A stretch of 64,000 nt of DNA from Parabacteroides faecis. Its GTDB lineage: Bacteria > Bacteroidota > Bacteroidia > Bacteroidales > Tannerellaceae. The notes under the pieces were generated by a model. It worked only from the letters and a program-made list of their open reading frames with translations, was not told where the DNA came from and did not search any database. Both the position numbers and the translations under genes were made by a program. Below are positions 55,617-64,000 of this stretch, one piece after another. Each line of letters opens with the position of its first letter. Within the stretch, counting starts at the first letter, position 1. Location: the NCBI RefSeq assembly GCF_014647375.1, contig NZ_BMPB01000001.1, forward strand, positions 372,001 to 436,000, in the 5' to 3' direction.

Positions 55617-58289
55617 TTATTTATTTACCTCAAACTTATAAGTACCTGCAATCAATTCTTTAGGAGTATTCTCCCCTTCCAGATGTAATGTAGCCGTTGT
55701 ACCGGGAGGCACAGTTACTTTATAAATAACTTTATCACCCACTCTTTCCCAGGCTGATTTTATCAACCCGTAAGGAGAATTATAAGAAGCTTTTACATAG
55801 GTCAGTTCTTCTACAAAATGAGGCTTCAGGATCACATTCTTAAAACCAGGGTTCTGCGGATCGACATTAATCCCCGCCAATGCCTTATAGAACCATGCTC
55901 CAATTTCACCATACATGATATGATTCTGCGAATATCCCCAGGCAAGGCCGTTATAATCCCAGTTCTCGTAAAGGGTTGTCGCCCCCTGACGTAACCAGTT
56001 TCCCCATGAAGGATAATCCTGCTGGGTTACCATACGGTAAGCCTGTTCTACATTTCCCGTTTCCGTCAATGCATTAAGGATCGTTTTACATCCCATAATA
56101 CCCACATCCAAATGATCTTTGTCCGCTTTTACCCGTTTGGTCAACTGTTCTGCAACCTTTTCTTTACAGTCTTCCGGGACTATACCCCAATATAAAGGCA
56201 TACTAAGCTCCGTCTGATAGCCGTTGGCATAAATACCGGTTTCCCTATTCAGGAACTTCTCATTGATCGCATTCTTTATTTTTTCTGCCGCTGCCTTATA
56301 ATACTCATAATCCTTCTCAAAACCGAACAGTTTGGCAGTACGGGAAACGATATCCGCATTTTTATAATGATAAATCGAAGCTGTCAATTTCTTATCTGAG
56401 ACAGATTTATGAGGTACCCAATCTCCCAGGCAATAATCACTGATCAGTCCTTCCGGATACTTTTTCAACCAGTAATCCGTATGCATTTTCATGGCTTCAT
56501 AATTATCCTTCAGGCAGGTCGGGTCACCATAAAACTCATACAAAGCCCAGGGAATAATGGTCATCGAGCATGTCCAGTCGGCAATGTCACCACCCCAACC
56601 ACCTGAAGGTATAATACAGCGCAACCGTCCTCCGTCATACATATTATCCCGATGGTCATCCATCCATTTTTCATACAATGTAATCCCGTCAAAGCTATAT
56701 AGTCCTGTTTCAATCGCCAGATGGGCATCGCCTGTCCAACCGTTCTTTTCCCGGTGAGGGCAATCTGTCGGATATCCGACCAGATTCGACAGATACGAGT
56801 AGTTGGTCGCTTTCAATAATCTGTTGACAAACGCATCAGAGCACTCAAAAGAACCGTTTACCGGAGTATCCGTGTGTATAAAATAAGAAGTAAGATTTTC
56901 TGTCGACAGATGCAAAGGCTTATCCGAAGATATCTCTGCATATTGGAACCCTTTATAATTAAAACGGGGCATATATTCATTCGTATTGCCATCCAATATC
57001 AATACATCCGTCTGGAACAGCTCGTCTTCCGGATGAACGCCATACTTCAACGGTTCATTTACATTTTGATAAAACTGGGTGTTATTATCGTCGAATAATC
57101 GTTTTTTACGGGAATCCAGTTGTTCTCCATGACGTACTTTCACCTTTGTGCCGGGTATGCCTTTCGCTGTGAACTTCGTAATACCAGACCAGTTCTGCCC
57201 GAAATCACATAGATAGAGTGTATCGCTTATTTTCTTCAGGTCGACCGGTTTGCAATATTCCGTGATACGGATCGGATGCATCGCCTGAGAGGTTATATTC
57301 GTACAGGGGATAGCGACTTCCGTTGCATTCTTCCAGGATGAATCGTCATAAGATACGGTATTCCAACCCGGTAATTCCTTTCTGAAATCATAATTTTCCG
57401 CCACATAGATAGCATTGAATGTAATGGGGCCGCCTTTCACCTTGAAACTTTCATCGGATGCCAGAATCTCTTTTGTCCCGTCCGTATATGTTATATGCAA
57501 ATTCAGGCAGAAAGAAGGACGCTTACGCCATGGAGCTTTATCAAAGGACCATTCAGCAACCGGCTGATGGTTATACCAACCATTTCCGAGAATTACCCCC
57601 ACGGCATTATCTCCTTTACTCAAAAGATCGGTGACATCATACGTAACATACAATAACCGCTTGTCATAATCGGTAAAAGCCGGATCTAAAAAATGGTCAC
57701 CGACCTTCTGCCCGTTAATGGATAGTTCATATAATCCGGCTGCCACTATGTACGCCCTTGCCGATTGGATGTTCTTGTCTAATCGAATAGCTTTCCGGAA
57801 ATAGGGAGTCTCACGAGACTCTATATCCTGTCCATCTGAAATAAATGTACCCTTCCAGTTTGAAGGCGTCAACATACCTGTTTCAAAAGAAGAAATTACT
57901 TTCCGGGATTCCCGCTTGTCTTTGTCCCAAACAGTAACACTCCAATAATATTTCGTAAAAGGCTCCAGGGCTTTCCCCTTATAACCAGCCATCGTTTTCC
58001 CGTCTGCTTTTTTCTCCTGCCACAGGATCTTTTTTCCTTTGGACAAAGCGACAGAATCTTTTCCTACAGTGATCCTGTAGGCAGTTTGAACGGCTCCGTC
58101 CCTGCTATCTTCCAGATGCCACGAAAAACGCGGAGCCTGGCGGTCGATACCTAACGGAGCAATCAGATGCTCGCACTTCAAATCCGTAGGCACACACTCT
58201 TCGGCTTTCTCCTGCGCCTTTAGTCCACAGATGTTTACAGAACATAGAAACGCCATAACCATCCCCCTAATAATCTTATCCTTTTTCAT
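55617..58289 (-). CDS. GH78 alpha-L-rhamnosidase
   Basis: An 890-residue secreted enzyme (signal ending GLKAQE; no lipobox at the cleavage site). Architecture as in the neighbouring GH78: LKCEHLIAPLGIDRQAPRFSW fibronectin-like start, AAGLYELSINGQKVGDHFLDPAFTDY, then the catalytic six-hairpin domain with the canonical DCPHREKNGWTGDAH and ATTLYENWDYN, and a C-terminal sandwich ending KFEVNK. Though paralogous to 52951-55608, the two differ in catalytic-loop sequence, suggesting different aglycone or linkage preference. An internal promoter box lies just upstream at 58329. Confidence 0.93.
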   Translation of the reverse strand: MKKDKIIRGMVMAFLCSVNICGLKAQEKAEECVPTDLKCEHLIAPLGIDRQAPRFSWHLEDSRDGAVQTAYRITVGKDSVALSKGKKILWQEKKADGKTMAGYKGKALEPFTKYYWSVTVWDKDKRESRKVISSFETGMLTPSNWKGTFISDGQDIESRETPYFRKAIRLDKNIQSARAYIVAAGLYELSINGQKVGDHFLDPAFTDYDKRLLYVTYDVTDLLSKGDNAVGVILGNGWYNHQPVAEWSFDKAPWRKRPSFCLNLHITYTDGTKEILASDESFKVKGGPITFNAIYVAENYDFRKELPGWNTVSYDDSSWKNATEVAIPCTNITSQAMHPIRITEYCKPVDLKKISDTLYLCDFGQNWSGITKFTAKGIPGTKVKVRHGEQLDSRKKRLFDDNNTQFYQNVNEPLKYGVHPEDELFQTDVLILDGNTNEYMPRFNYKGFQYAEISSDKPLHLSTENLTSYFIHTDTPVNGSFECSDAFVNRLLKATNYSYLSNLVGYPTDCPHREKNGWTGDAHLAIETGLYSFDGITLYEKWMDDHRDNMYDGGRLRCIIPSGGWGGDIADWTCSMTIIPWALYEFYGDPTCLKDNYEAMKMHTDYWLKKYPEGLISDYCLGDWVPHKSVSDKKLTASIYHYKNADIVSRTAKLFGFEKDYEYYKAAAEKIKNAINEKFLNRETGIYANGYQTELSMPLYWGIVPEDCKEKVAEQLTKRVKADKDHLDVGIMGCKTILNALTETGNVEQAYRMVTQQDYPSWGNWLRQGATTLYENWDYNGLAWGYSQNHIMYGEIGAWFYKALAGINVDPQNPGFKNVILKPHFVEELTYVKASYNSPYGLIKSAWERVGDKVIYKVTVPPGTTATLHLEGENTPKELIAGTYKFEVNK

Positions 58290-58328
58290 CTCCTAATGAA
58301 TTTAGTTAACAAATTATTCTTTGTCATG

Positions 58329-58336
58329 CAAAGATA
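58329..58336 (-). promoter_or_regulatory. Internal -7 box before GH78
   Basis: TATCTTTG on the minus strand in the 51-base gap, 40 bases before the GH78 ATG; TTTG 16 bases further upstream. Possible secondary promoter inside the rhamnosidase operon. Confidence 0.4.
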
Positions 58337-58340
58337 CGCA

Positions 58341-60893
58341 TCAAGTATATTTCAAATGAAATTCGTATTTTTCCTGACCTTCCATCTTATATACTTTGAT
58401 TCCATTTTTCTCAGTCCGTAAGAACGGTAGTTTGATTTCTTCCCGTGCATCCAGCCATAATTCGACAGACACTGTATCCGGGATCCTCAACCGAAGGGTC
58501 CGTTTCCCTTTCTTTCCCTGCGAATAAAAATGTACTGCCCCTTTTGCTGTGTATACATCAAAATCTACTTTCTCCAGGCTACCGGGCTGCGGCTCTATTT
58601 TTATTTTACCAGATCCTCCCTCTATCGGGCAAATACCGGCTATCCCCTGACTGAGAGCGATCAAAGGATGCATGGCGCAATGACTCCACTGAGAGCCTTC
58701 ATCCGGATAAGCAGTCCAAAACTCCTGTAATGTGTTATTTTCCCAAACAGAGCTCATTCGTCCCCATTTCGTTCTCAAGTCAGACAGAACGGATTCAATC
58801 TTCCTGTATTTAACCAATGCCCACAGACGCCACACGGCATTACACGGGTATGATATACCCAACTCTGCAGGAGTCTGTTCCAATATTTCCAATGACTTAT
58901 CTACAGAATTACCCGGACACAAATCATAGACCAATGCCGTAGACAAAGAACGGTCACAATAACGTATCTCTCCTTCTTCCTTTATCCAGGGTAGATTATT
59001 CACATAAACTTTTCGTTCCTCATCCCAAAACTTACGGATACATCCCTGAAGTATCCTATTGCCATAAGCTTCAATCTTGTCAGCTTCTTCCTTATCTCCA
59101 AACAAACGACACAAAGGAGCCAAAGCATCCCTGCACATTGCTGTAATATAAAGATTTAACGCCAATTGTTTATGACGGTTCTTTTTATATGCCTCATGAT
59201 CGATGTAAACCGAACACATTCCTAAGTTCTCTGCCGGTACCAATTGCTCCTCTTCATTCGTCAGCGAACAGAGAAAAACAAAAAACTTAAGAAGTCTCGG
59301 ATAGACTTCTTCCAATCCCTTTAAATCACCGGTATACATGTAATAATGATAAGCATCGAAACAAAATCCGATACTATGATCCAGAATAGGGCCCCAACCG
59401 GTCAGTTGCATCTGCCGTTCCATCGTACGTGCCAACCGATCCCAGGCAGGCCAACTATCCATAAAGTATCCGTCTATGGAAGATCCCTGGCTGAATGTAT
59501 TTATATACCGGAAAGGAAGCGAACAATCTCCCATTGTCTGAAAAACAGCATGTAACTGATGACTACCATCTCCGCTGTATTGTTGCCTTTCCCGCGCCAT
59601 TCCATCGACCAGTGTTTCCTGGGCACAATTATATAATGTATTTACTGCAGCATCGACCACCTTTTGAATAGTATCGTCTGCTATGAATATATCAGGTTCT
59701 TTATGCCAGGGATATATTCTACGGCGCATACCGACCGAAGATATCCTGACCGGACGATTAAAGTTACGAATATGTAACTGAAGCCATCTGAAACTCTCGA
59801 AATCAAATGTTTCAAATGTATTAACCCCTTCTTTACAAACAAACCGGGTCCAGGAGTTAAAATGAGAATTTATAATAGCAGGACCTCCGATCCGATGTGC
59901 TTCATGTACCAACAATTCCACCACAGTTCCTTCCGGAGCGTCAATAGTAAAATAAGGCCACCCGACGCCTTGTTCACTAAAAGAAAAGGTCAGCGCAGCC
60001 GCATTGTTTCCATTCGGCTCCACCAGCCACTCGTCTCCGGACTGTCTGACAACCGGCTGATGTATAACATCGAAAGCATCACTGACCAACATATCAAAAT
60101 AATCTTCCGCCGGTCTCTTCCAATGAATCCACATGGATTCTTCCAGTTTGGGCCGGATCACCGAATATTCCCGCATTAAAGGAATACTCCTCCGGCGGAT
60201 CTCTGATACGTTTTTATCCCCGGATATCTCCCAGGCATATTCCGAGACTCCGTTACAGACAGACGGATGACATCCGTCATCACTCACAACCAATGCTTTT
60301 ACCCAGTCCGCATTCTGGATAAAGTCAGGCGTATCCCATCCATACGGATACAGTCGGGCATCAAAAGTCTCTTGTAAAGAGCGCAGAAACCATCGTTTGT
60401 ATTTTCCGGGCTGCCAACTGCGGGATAAATAGCTGAACCACGAGTCATCCGTCAGTATTTTTTGCCCATCGATATCCAGATTCAGGATAAATCCGGGCTT
60501 TCCCATCGGAGAAGTTCCATCACCGGTTCCAAAATAACAGACTTCGACGGCTATTGTATTTTTACCTTCGACCAAATATCCCGCCAGGTCCAGCGGATCG
60601 GCTTCCTGCCAGCGGGGATCAGACGGAGCAGGCCCCCATTGCACTCTTTTCCCGTTCACAAACAAACGATATCTGCTATCCGCCAGTATCCATCCATTCG
60701 CTTTCAACGGCTTTTCTTTCAGTATGACATCTTTCCGGAATAAAATAAAAGTGTTTTGCAGCGTCCGACCGGCCGGATACCAAATCCATTTCGCAGGAGA
60801 CAGATCCAAAGCTCCATTCCGGTCTTCCTTTGCAAAGGAAGACATACCTACGAAAAATAAAAGTGTTATAAATAATACCTTATGAATTGCCAT
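58341..60893 (-). CDS. Divergent GH78-like rhamnosidase
   Basis: The ATG at 60893 gives an 850-residue protein with signal ending MSSFAKE. N-terminal carbohydrate-binding sandwich (AKWIWYPAGRTLQNTFILFRKDV ... YRLFVNGKRVQWGPAPSDPRW), central sandwich and six-hairpin barrel. The acid-loop motif is DGMARERQQYSGDGSHQ instead of DCPxRERxGWTGD: the Glu and the final Asp are kept, but the Cys-Pro and Gly-Trp are replaced. The second catalytic Glu is kept in TLQEFWTAYPDEGSQWSH. It is therefore likely active but of altered specificity. Located between GH106 (98-base gap) and GH78 (51-base gap). Confidence 0.82.
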   Translation of the reverse strand: MAIHKVLFITLLFFVGMSSFAKEDRNGALDLSPAKWIWYPAGRTLQNTFILFRKDVILKEKPLKANGWILADSRYRLFVNGKRVQWGPAPSDPRWQEADPLDLAGYLVEGKNTIAVEVCYFGTGDGTSPMGKPGFILNLDIDGQKILTDDSWFSYLSRSWQPGKYKRWFLRSLQETFDARLYPYGWDTPDFIQNADWVKALVVSDDGCHPSVCNGVSEYAWEISGDKNVSEIRRRSIPLMREYSVIRPKLEESMWIHWKRPAEDYFDMLVSDAFDVIHQPVVRQSGDEWLVEPNGNNAAALTFSFSEQGVGWPYFTIDAPEGTVVELLVHEAHRIGGPAIINSHFNSWTRFVCKEGVNTFETFDFESFRWLQLHIRNFNRPVRISSVGMRRRIYPWHKEPDIFIADDTIQKVVDAAVNTLYNCAQETLVDGMARERQQYSGDGSHQLHAVFQTMGDCSLPFRYINTFSQGSSIDGYFMDSWPAWDRLARTMERQMQLTGWGPILDHSIGFCFDAYHYYMYTGDLKGLEEVYPRLLKFFVFLCSLTNEEEQLVPAENLGMCSVYIDHEAYKKNRHKQLALNLYITAMCRDALAPLCRLFGDKEEADKIEAYGNRILQGCIRKFWDEERKVYVNNLPWIKEEGEIRYCDRSLSTALVYDLCPGNSVDKSLEILEQTPAELGISYPCNAVWRLWALVKYRKIESVLSDLRTKWGRMSSVWENNTLQEFWTAYPDEGSQWSHCAMHPLIALSQGIAGICPIEGGSGKIKIEPQPGSLEKVDFDVYTAKGAVHFYSQGKKGKRTLRLRIPDTVSVELWLDAREEIKLPFLRTEKNGIKVYKMEGQEKYEFHLKYT

Positions 60894-60991
60894 ACTACAA
60901 AACAATTTTATCCGGATGAAACAAATATCAACAGCTTATTTATCTTTTCATAAAAGGACTATAAAAGTAAACAAATGAAAAACTATTCACA

Positions 60992-63892
60992 CTATAATCC
61001 CCGCAATATATTAACCGGACCGAGTAAACCTGCGTCAGTCAGCGGGGTACTTCCCCTCAGCATATCGAAACGGAAAACATCATGTGTTTTTGTAAAACGT
61101 TTCTCTACCGGCAATTTCCAGTCTCCAATCACCCGGTTCGCCCATAAATTGACTATATCAATCTCCAGAATATTTCCTGTATCCTTTATACAATCCGTAA
61201 TATCGACACGCCAGGGAGAGCACCACAAAACACCCAGCTCTTTACCATTCAAACGAACAGCCGCCACATGCTTAACATCGCCCAAATCGAGGACAAGTCT
61301 TTCACCTGCGTGAGAAAGCTTTTTCTGCACATTCCCCATGTCAAATACTTTCCGATAAGTTGCTTTACCCGAATAATACTTAATCCCTTCTTCGGGGCTA
61401 TCGATCCAGTTAGAAAGCTTATCAAAATGTACTTCACCGGGACCACCCCAGTCTTTGTCAAATAAAACCTGCCATGAGTCGCTTAACTCTTTGACCTTCT
61501 CATATTTCAAGAAATTAGGAACTCCTTTGCCGGAGCTGTTCTTAGAGATAGATTTGCGGAATACAATAAAACAAGAGCCATACGGCGCCAACTCCAACGA
61601 CAAACCGGTAAGTCCGCCCTTCTGCTCAAAAGAACCCGCCTCTTTCATCTCACCCGTTACCGGATCCCATATCTCCGGTTGTTTTCCGGTAACTCGAAAG
61701 GAAAAGTCTCCGACTTCGGTGCCTCCTGTACGATTAATCACAAAATAAATCTCGGACTGTCCATCCACCCGATGGATATAATCGAACTTTTCAGGCTCAC
61801 GTGTCTGACCCGTATAAGAAAAATCAGGTTGTATTCCATCCGCAAGCAAAACTTCACGTGCTGTCTTCCCCCAGATGATACGTCCTTTACCAAACTTCCG
61901 TTCCGTACGAGTTTTCCCATCCAGGTCACCCCAAATTTCTGCGGCAATCTTCCGTACCTCTTTGTCACAATCCGGATACCCGTTCAGTTCTGCCGACCTT
62001 TTAGGAGGCGCCCCAACTACAGTAGCCCCATCCCTGATCAATTGCCGAAGTTTCTTGATTACTGGCAGAGACATGGCATCCGAAGGATCAGATAAAACCT
62101 TCAACTGTTGATAATGCCCAACTGCCTTACATATCTCTTCTACAGGAGAAACACAATTCTGAAGATATAAAAGACGATAACTCATACCATCTGGCAATAC
62201 GATCCTTCCATCTTCGACGGACATACGTGTCAGTAGTACTTCTGCATTCGTATAATCACAGTCATAGCCTACCCCGAGAGTCGGCACAACATATTTAGGC
62301 GGGACCAGCGTCGGCGGTCGTTCACCCAAAAAGAAACAGACATCGGCCACAAACTTACCCTCCTGCAATAAAGACTGGCAACGAGACAAATAAGAAAAAA
62401 AGGCTGAAGACTGTTCCCACCAGGTTATATTAGGAGTAAAATGCTGACCGGCACAAAATTCATATCCGGGTTTCCCATCTTCCGGAGGCTGGCAGGTTGC
62501 CTGATGTAACATAAAACGATTTATACCTTCACAAAAAGCATCATTCGCATAGGGTTTTAACTCGTAGGGACCCAGAGACCAATGCGTACGGTCCTGTTCC
62601 ATCTGTGTGAAAGCTTCCGCCTGCGCTTCACGCCGGCCATATATATGTGCAGCCGAAGCTGTTTGTTTCAAATTAAGTCTTGCGCTTTTACGCGAATTCA
62701 TTCCGTCTTCAGGCAATTTGTAATGTACCCAAAATTCGCCTGCCGGAATATCACAACGCCCCAAATTTTTTAGTGCATCCTGAGGAGGCGTATCATTCGG
62801 TCCTCCCGCCTCATTACCTACATCCATGCCATTCTCATGGCATAATTCATAGAAATGTCCATAAAAGTTCTCTGCGACACAATCCTGTATCGTTCTGTCA
62901 AAATCATCCCGGAAACGAGCCGAAAAGACAGAATCATTCACTGTATATCCCGCTAATATAGCCATATATGGCTTTAAATCATATCCCCGGAAACGCCGGA
63001 ATTGCTCCGGGAAATCCTGAGTCCATGTCAGTTTTCCGCATTCCCAGCTATCCGACCACAAATAAGCCAATTTACCGCCGGCCTGTCGGGTCTCTTCAAT
63101 AACTAACTTACCTAAATGATCAAAATGATCATCCAAAGCAACCGTACTCAAATAATCTATTTCATATCCGTCTCCTCCTTCGAACGTATCGCCTTTAGGA
63201 TATGCATACCATTTGCTCCAGGGATGACCTGTCAATGTATATCCTGTCCGTAAAATGAGCCAGTCGCCTTCCGGAACATCCCAATGCAATCTCCCTTCAG
63301 AATTTATACAGTCCGTGATATCTATAGCTGTTTCCGGATGTACTGTTTTTGTTTGGCGTTCTATTTTAAATGCCTGAACCCATACATCATGGTAATAATT
63401 ATCGACAGTTTCAGGTTGAGGAAATTCTTTGGAAAAGGTTACAGGTCCGGTAACGAGCTGTTCACTCTGAACTACTTTCTTCATCGCTTTATCCGGTGTA
63501 ACCCAAGGCCCCATCATGGTCCAGCCTCCCGCCAGGTTAAATCCTATTTCAATATTCAAACGTTTAGCTTCCCGGATAGCATGCCGATAAAGAGCACGCC
63601 ACTCAGGACTCAGCCATTCAACACCTAATAAAGCCCCTTCCCCGGCATATCCACCCGTACATATCAGATTGACACCACTGATCCCTTTTGCTTTAAACTC
63701 TTCCAAATCACGGGTAATAGAGCCTTCATTTACACGATTATAGAGCCACCACCAATAGACTCTTGGCTTTGCATGATCCGGCGGTGAGACAAACAAGTCA
63801 CTAAGATCGCCTGCTCGCTGACCTACAACCGAATTGCAGCAGAGAAATATGACCAGTAAAAAGAAGATAGACTTTAATCCAGTATGTTTCAT
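60992..63892 (-). CDS. GH106 alpha-L-rhamnosidase
   Basis: The ATG at 63892 gives a 966-residue secreted enzyme (signal IFFLLVIFLCCNSVVGQ). GH106 signatures: PPDHAKPRVYWWWLYNRVNEGSITRDL (split across about 35-60), GISGVNLICTGGYAG, FNLAGGWTMMGPWVTPDKAM and LWSDSWECGKLTWTQDF with acidic residues of the active site, plus DVGNEAGGPND. The C-terminal GH2-like galactose-binding domain carries DLGDVKHVAAVRLNGKELG and IVNLWANRVIGDW. Removes rhamnose from complex pectins such as rhamnogalacturonan; substrate inferred. First complete enzyme downstream of a SusD tail. Confidence 0.92.
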   Translation of the reverse strand: MKHTGLKSIFFLLVIFLCCNSVVGQRAGDLSDLFVSPPDHAKPRVYWWWLYNRVNEGSITRDLEEFKAKGISGVNLICTGGYAGEGALLGVEWLSPEWRALYRHAIREAKRLNIEIGFNLAGGWTMMGPWVTPDKAMKKVVQSEQLVTGPVTFSKEFPQPETVDNYYHDVWVQAFKIERQTKTVHPETAIDITDCINSEGRLHWDVPEGDWLILRTGYTLTGHPWSKWYAYPKGDTFEGGDGYEIDYLSTVALDDHFDHLGKLVIEETRQAGGKLAYLWSDSWECGKLTWTQDFPEQFRRFRGYDLKPYMAILAGYTVNDSVFSARFRDDFDRTIQDCVAENFYGHFYELCHENGMDVGNEAGGPNDTPPQDALKNLGRCDIPAGEFWVHYKLPEDGMNSRKSARLNLKQTASAAHIYGRREAQAEAFTQMEQDRTHWSLGPYELKPYANDAFCEGINRFMLHQATCQPPEDGKPGYEFCAGQHFTPNITWWEQSSAFFSYLSRCQSLLQEGKFVADVCFFLGERPPTLVPPKYVVPTLGVGYDCDYTNAEVLLTRMSVEDGRIVLPDGMSYRLLYLQNCVSPVEEICKAVGHYQQLKVLSDPSDAMSLPVIKKLRQLIRDGATVVGAPPKRSAELNGYPDCDKEVRKIAAEIWGDLDGKTRTERKFGKGRIIWGKTAREVLLADGIQPDFSYTGQTREPEKFDYIHRVDGQSEIYFVINRTGGTEVGDFSFRVTGKQPEIWDPVTGEMKEAGSFEQKGGLTGLSLELAPYGSCFIVFRKSISKNSSGKGVPNFLKYEKVKELSDSWQVLFDKDWGGPGEVHFDKLSNWIDSPEEGIKYYSGKATYRKVFDMGNVQKKLSHAGERLVLDLGDVKHVAAVRLNGKELGVLWCSPWRVDITDCIKDTGNILEIDIVNLWANRVIGDWKLPVEKRFTKTHDVFRFDMLRGSTPLTDAGLLGPVNILRGL

Positions 63893-63919
63893 GGTATTTT
63901 TCTTTAAAAATATGAACAA

Positions 63920-63955
63920 AGCAAGGAGATCGTTCTTTATAACAATCTCCTTGCT
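63920..63955 (-). terminator. Hairpin between SusD and GH106
   Basis: Eleven-base perfect arms agcaaggagat (63920-63930) and atctccttgct (63945-63955), 14-base loop, 13 bases after the putative SusD stop. As in other PULs, it probably moderates read-through from SusCD into the enzymes. Confidence 0.6.
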
Positions 63956-63967
63956 ATTATCTATTTA

Positions 63968-64000
63968 TCAATATCCCGGATTCTGTTCCAGCAAATAATT
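63968..64000 (-). CDS. Probable SusD C-terminal tail, partial
   Basis: The last ten codons before TGA read NYLLEQNPGY, the usual ending of SusD/RagB proteins (compare VQNPY at the end of the complete SusD at 26120-27685). The rest lies right of the window. It fits a PUL in which SusCD precede the rhamnosidase genes. Only ten residues, so the call is tentative. Confidence 0.5.
   Translation of the reverse strand, partial: NYLLEQNPGY

Overview
This is a 64 kb chromosomal segment from a gut Bacteroidales bacterium, probably Parabacteroides or a close relative. The evidence is SusC/SusD pairs, an ECF sigma/FecR pair, TPR-transmembrane-HTH regulators, many SPII lipoproteins, NVEALA, DUF3244 and 6-bladed propeller proteins, and promoters of the Bacteroidetes type (-33 TTG, -7 TAnnTTTG). 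The genus is an inference; no rRNA or tRNA gene is visible.

Layout. (1) 1-3.0 kb: the N-terminal 574 residues of a type I restriction HsdR read leftwards out of the window, then a hairpin-rich stretch with no convincing gene. (2) 3.0-5.4 kb: an AAA-ATPase/PD-(D/E)XK protein and a lipoprotein. (3) 5.6-17.2 kb: an AT-rich accessory island bordered by decayed genes (an AAA_14/DUF4143 remnant on the left, two Fic remnants on the right). It holds two tandem copies of a propeller + small secreted protein unit, an NVEALA peptide, two DUF3244 proteins (one frameshifted), an astacin-like and a C10 protease, small lipoproteins and a TPR-HTH regulator; a 35-codon remnant of a second regulator shows that a regulator/DUF3244 block was duplicated. 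This is the best candidate for an undescribed secreted-peptide/protease system. (4) 17.4-20.9 kb: an HU-like DNA-binding protein and an M16 protease.

(5) 21-33.5 kb, plus strand: a polysaccharide utilisation locus (PUL) for a beta-glucan-type substrate: DUF6377 sensor-regulator, SusC, SusD, GH3, GH5, GH3, closed by a bidirectional terminator. (6) 33.6-38.0 kb, minus strand: a three-gene phosphoesterase operon (EEP family, calcineurin family, calcineurin-propeller fusion). (7) 38.1-45.8 kb, minus strand: ECF sigma, FecR anti-sigma, STN-containing SusC, SusD and a small secreted protein, with no glycosidase of its own. (8) 46.0-47.3 kb: an intergenic array of tandem hairpins and a YitT membrane protein. 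(9) 47.5-64 kb, minus strand: a rhamnose-directed PUL: the tail of a probable SusD, GH106, a divergent GH78-like enzyme, two GH78 enzymes, a GH106-like enzyme, a Tat-exported TIM-barrel protein and a GH43.

In the PULs, the outer-membrane SusC/D pair captures and imports glycans, exported glycosidases trim them, and the linked regulator or sigma factor couples expression to the substrate. Exact substrates are inferred from enzyme families, not demonstrated.
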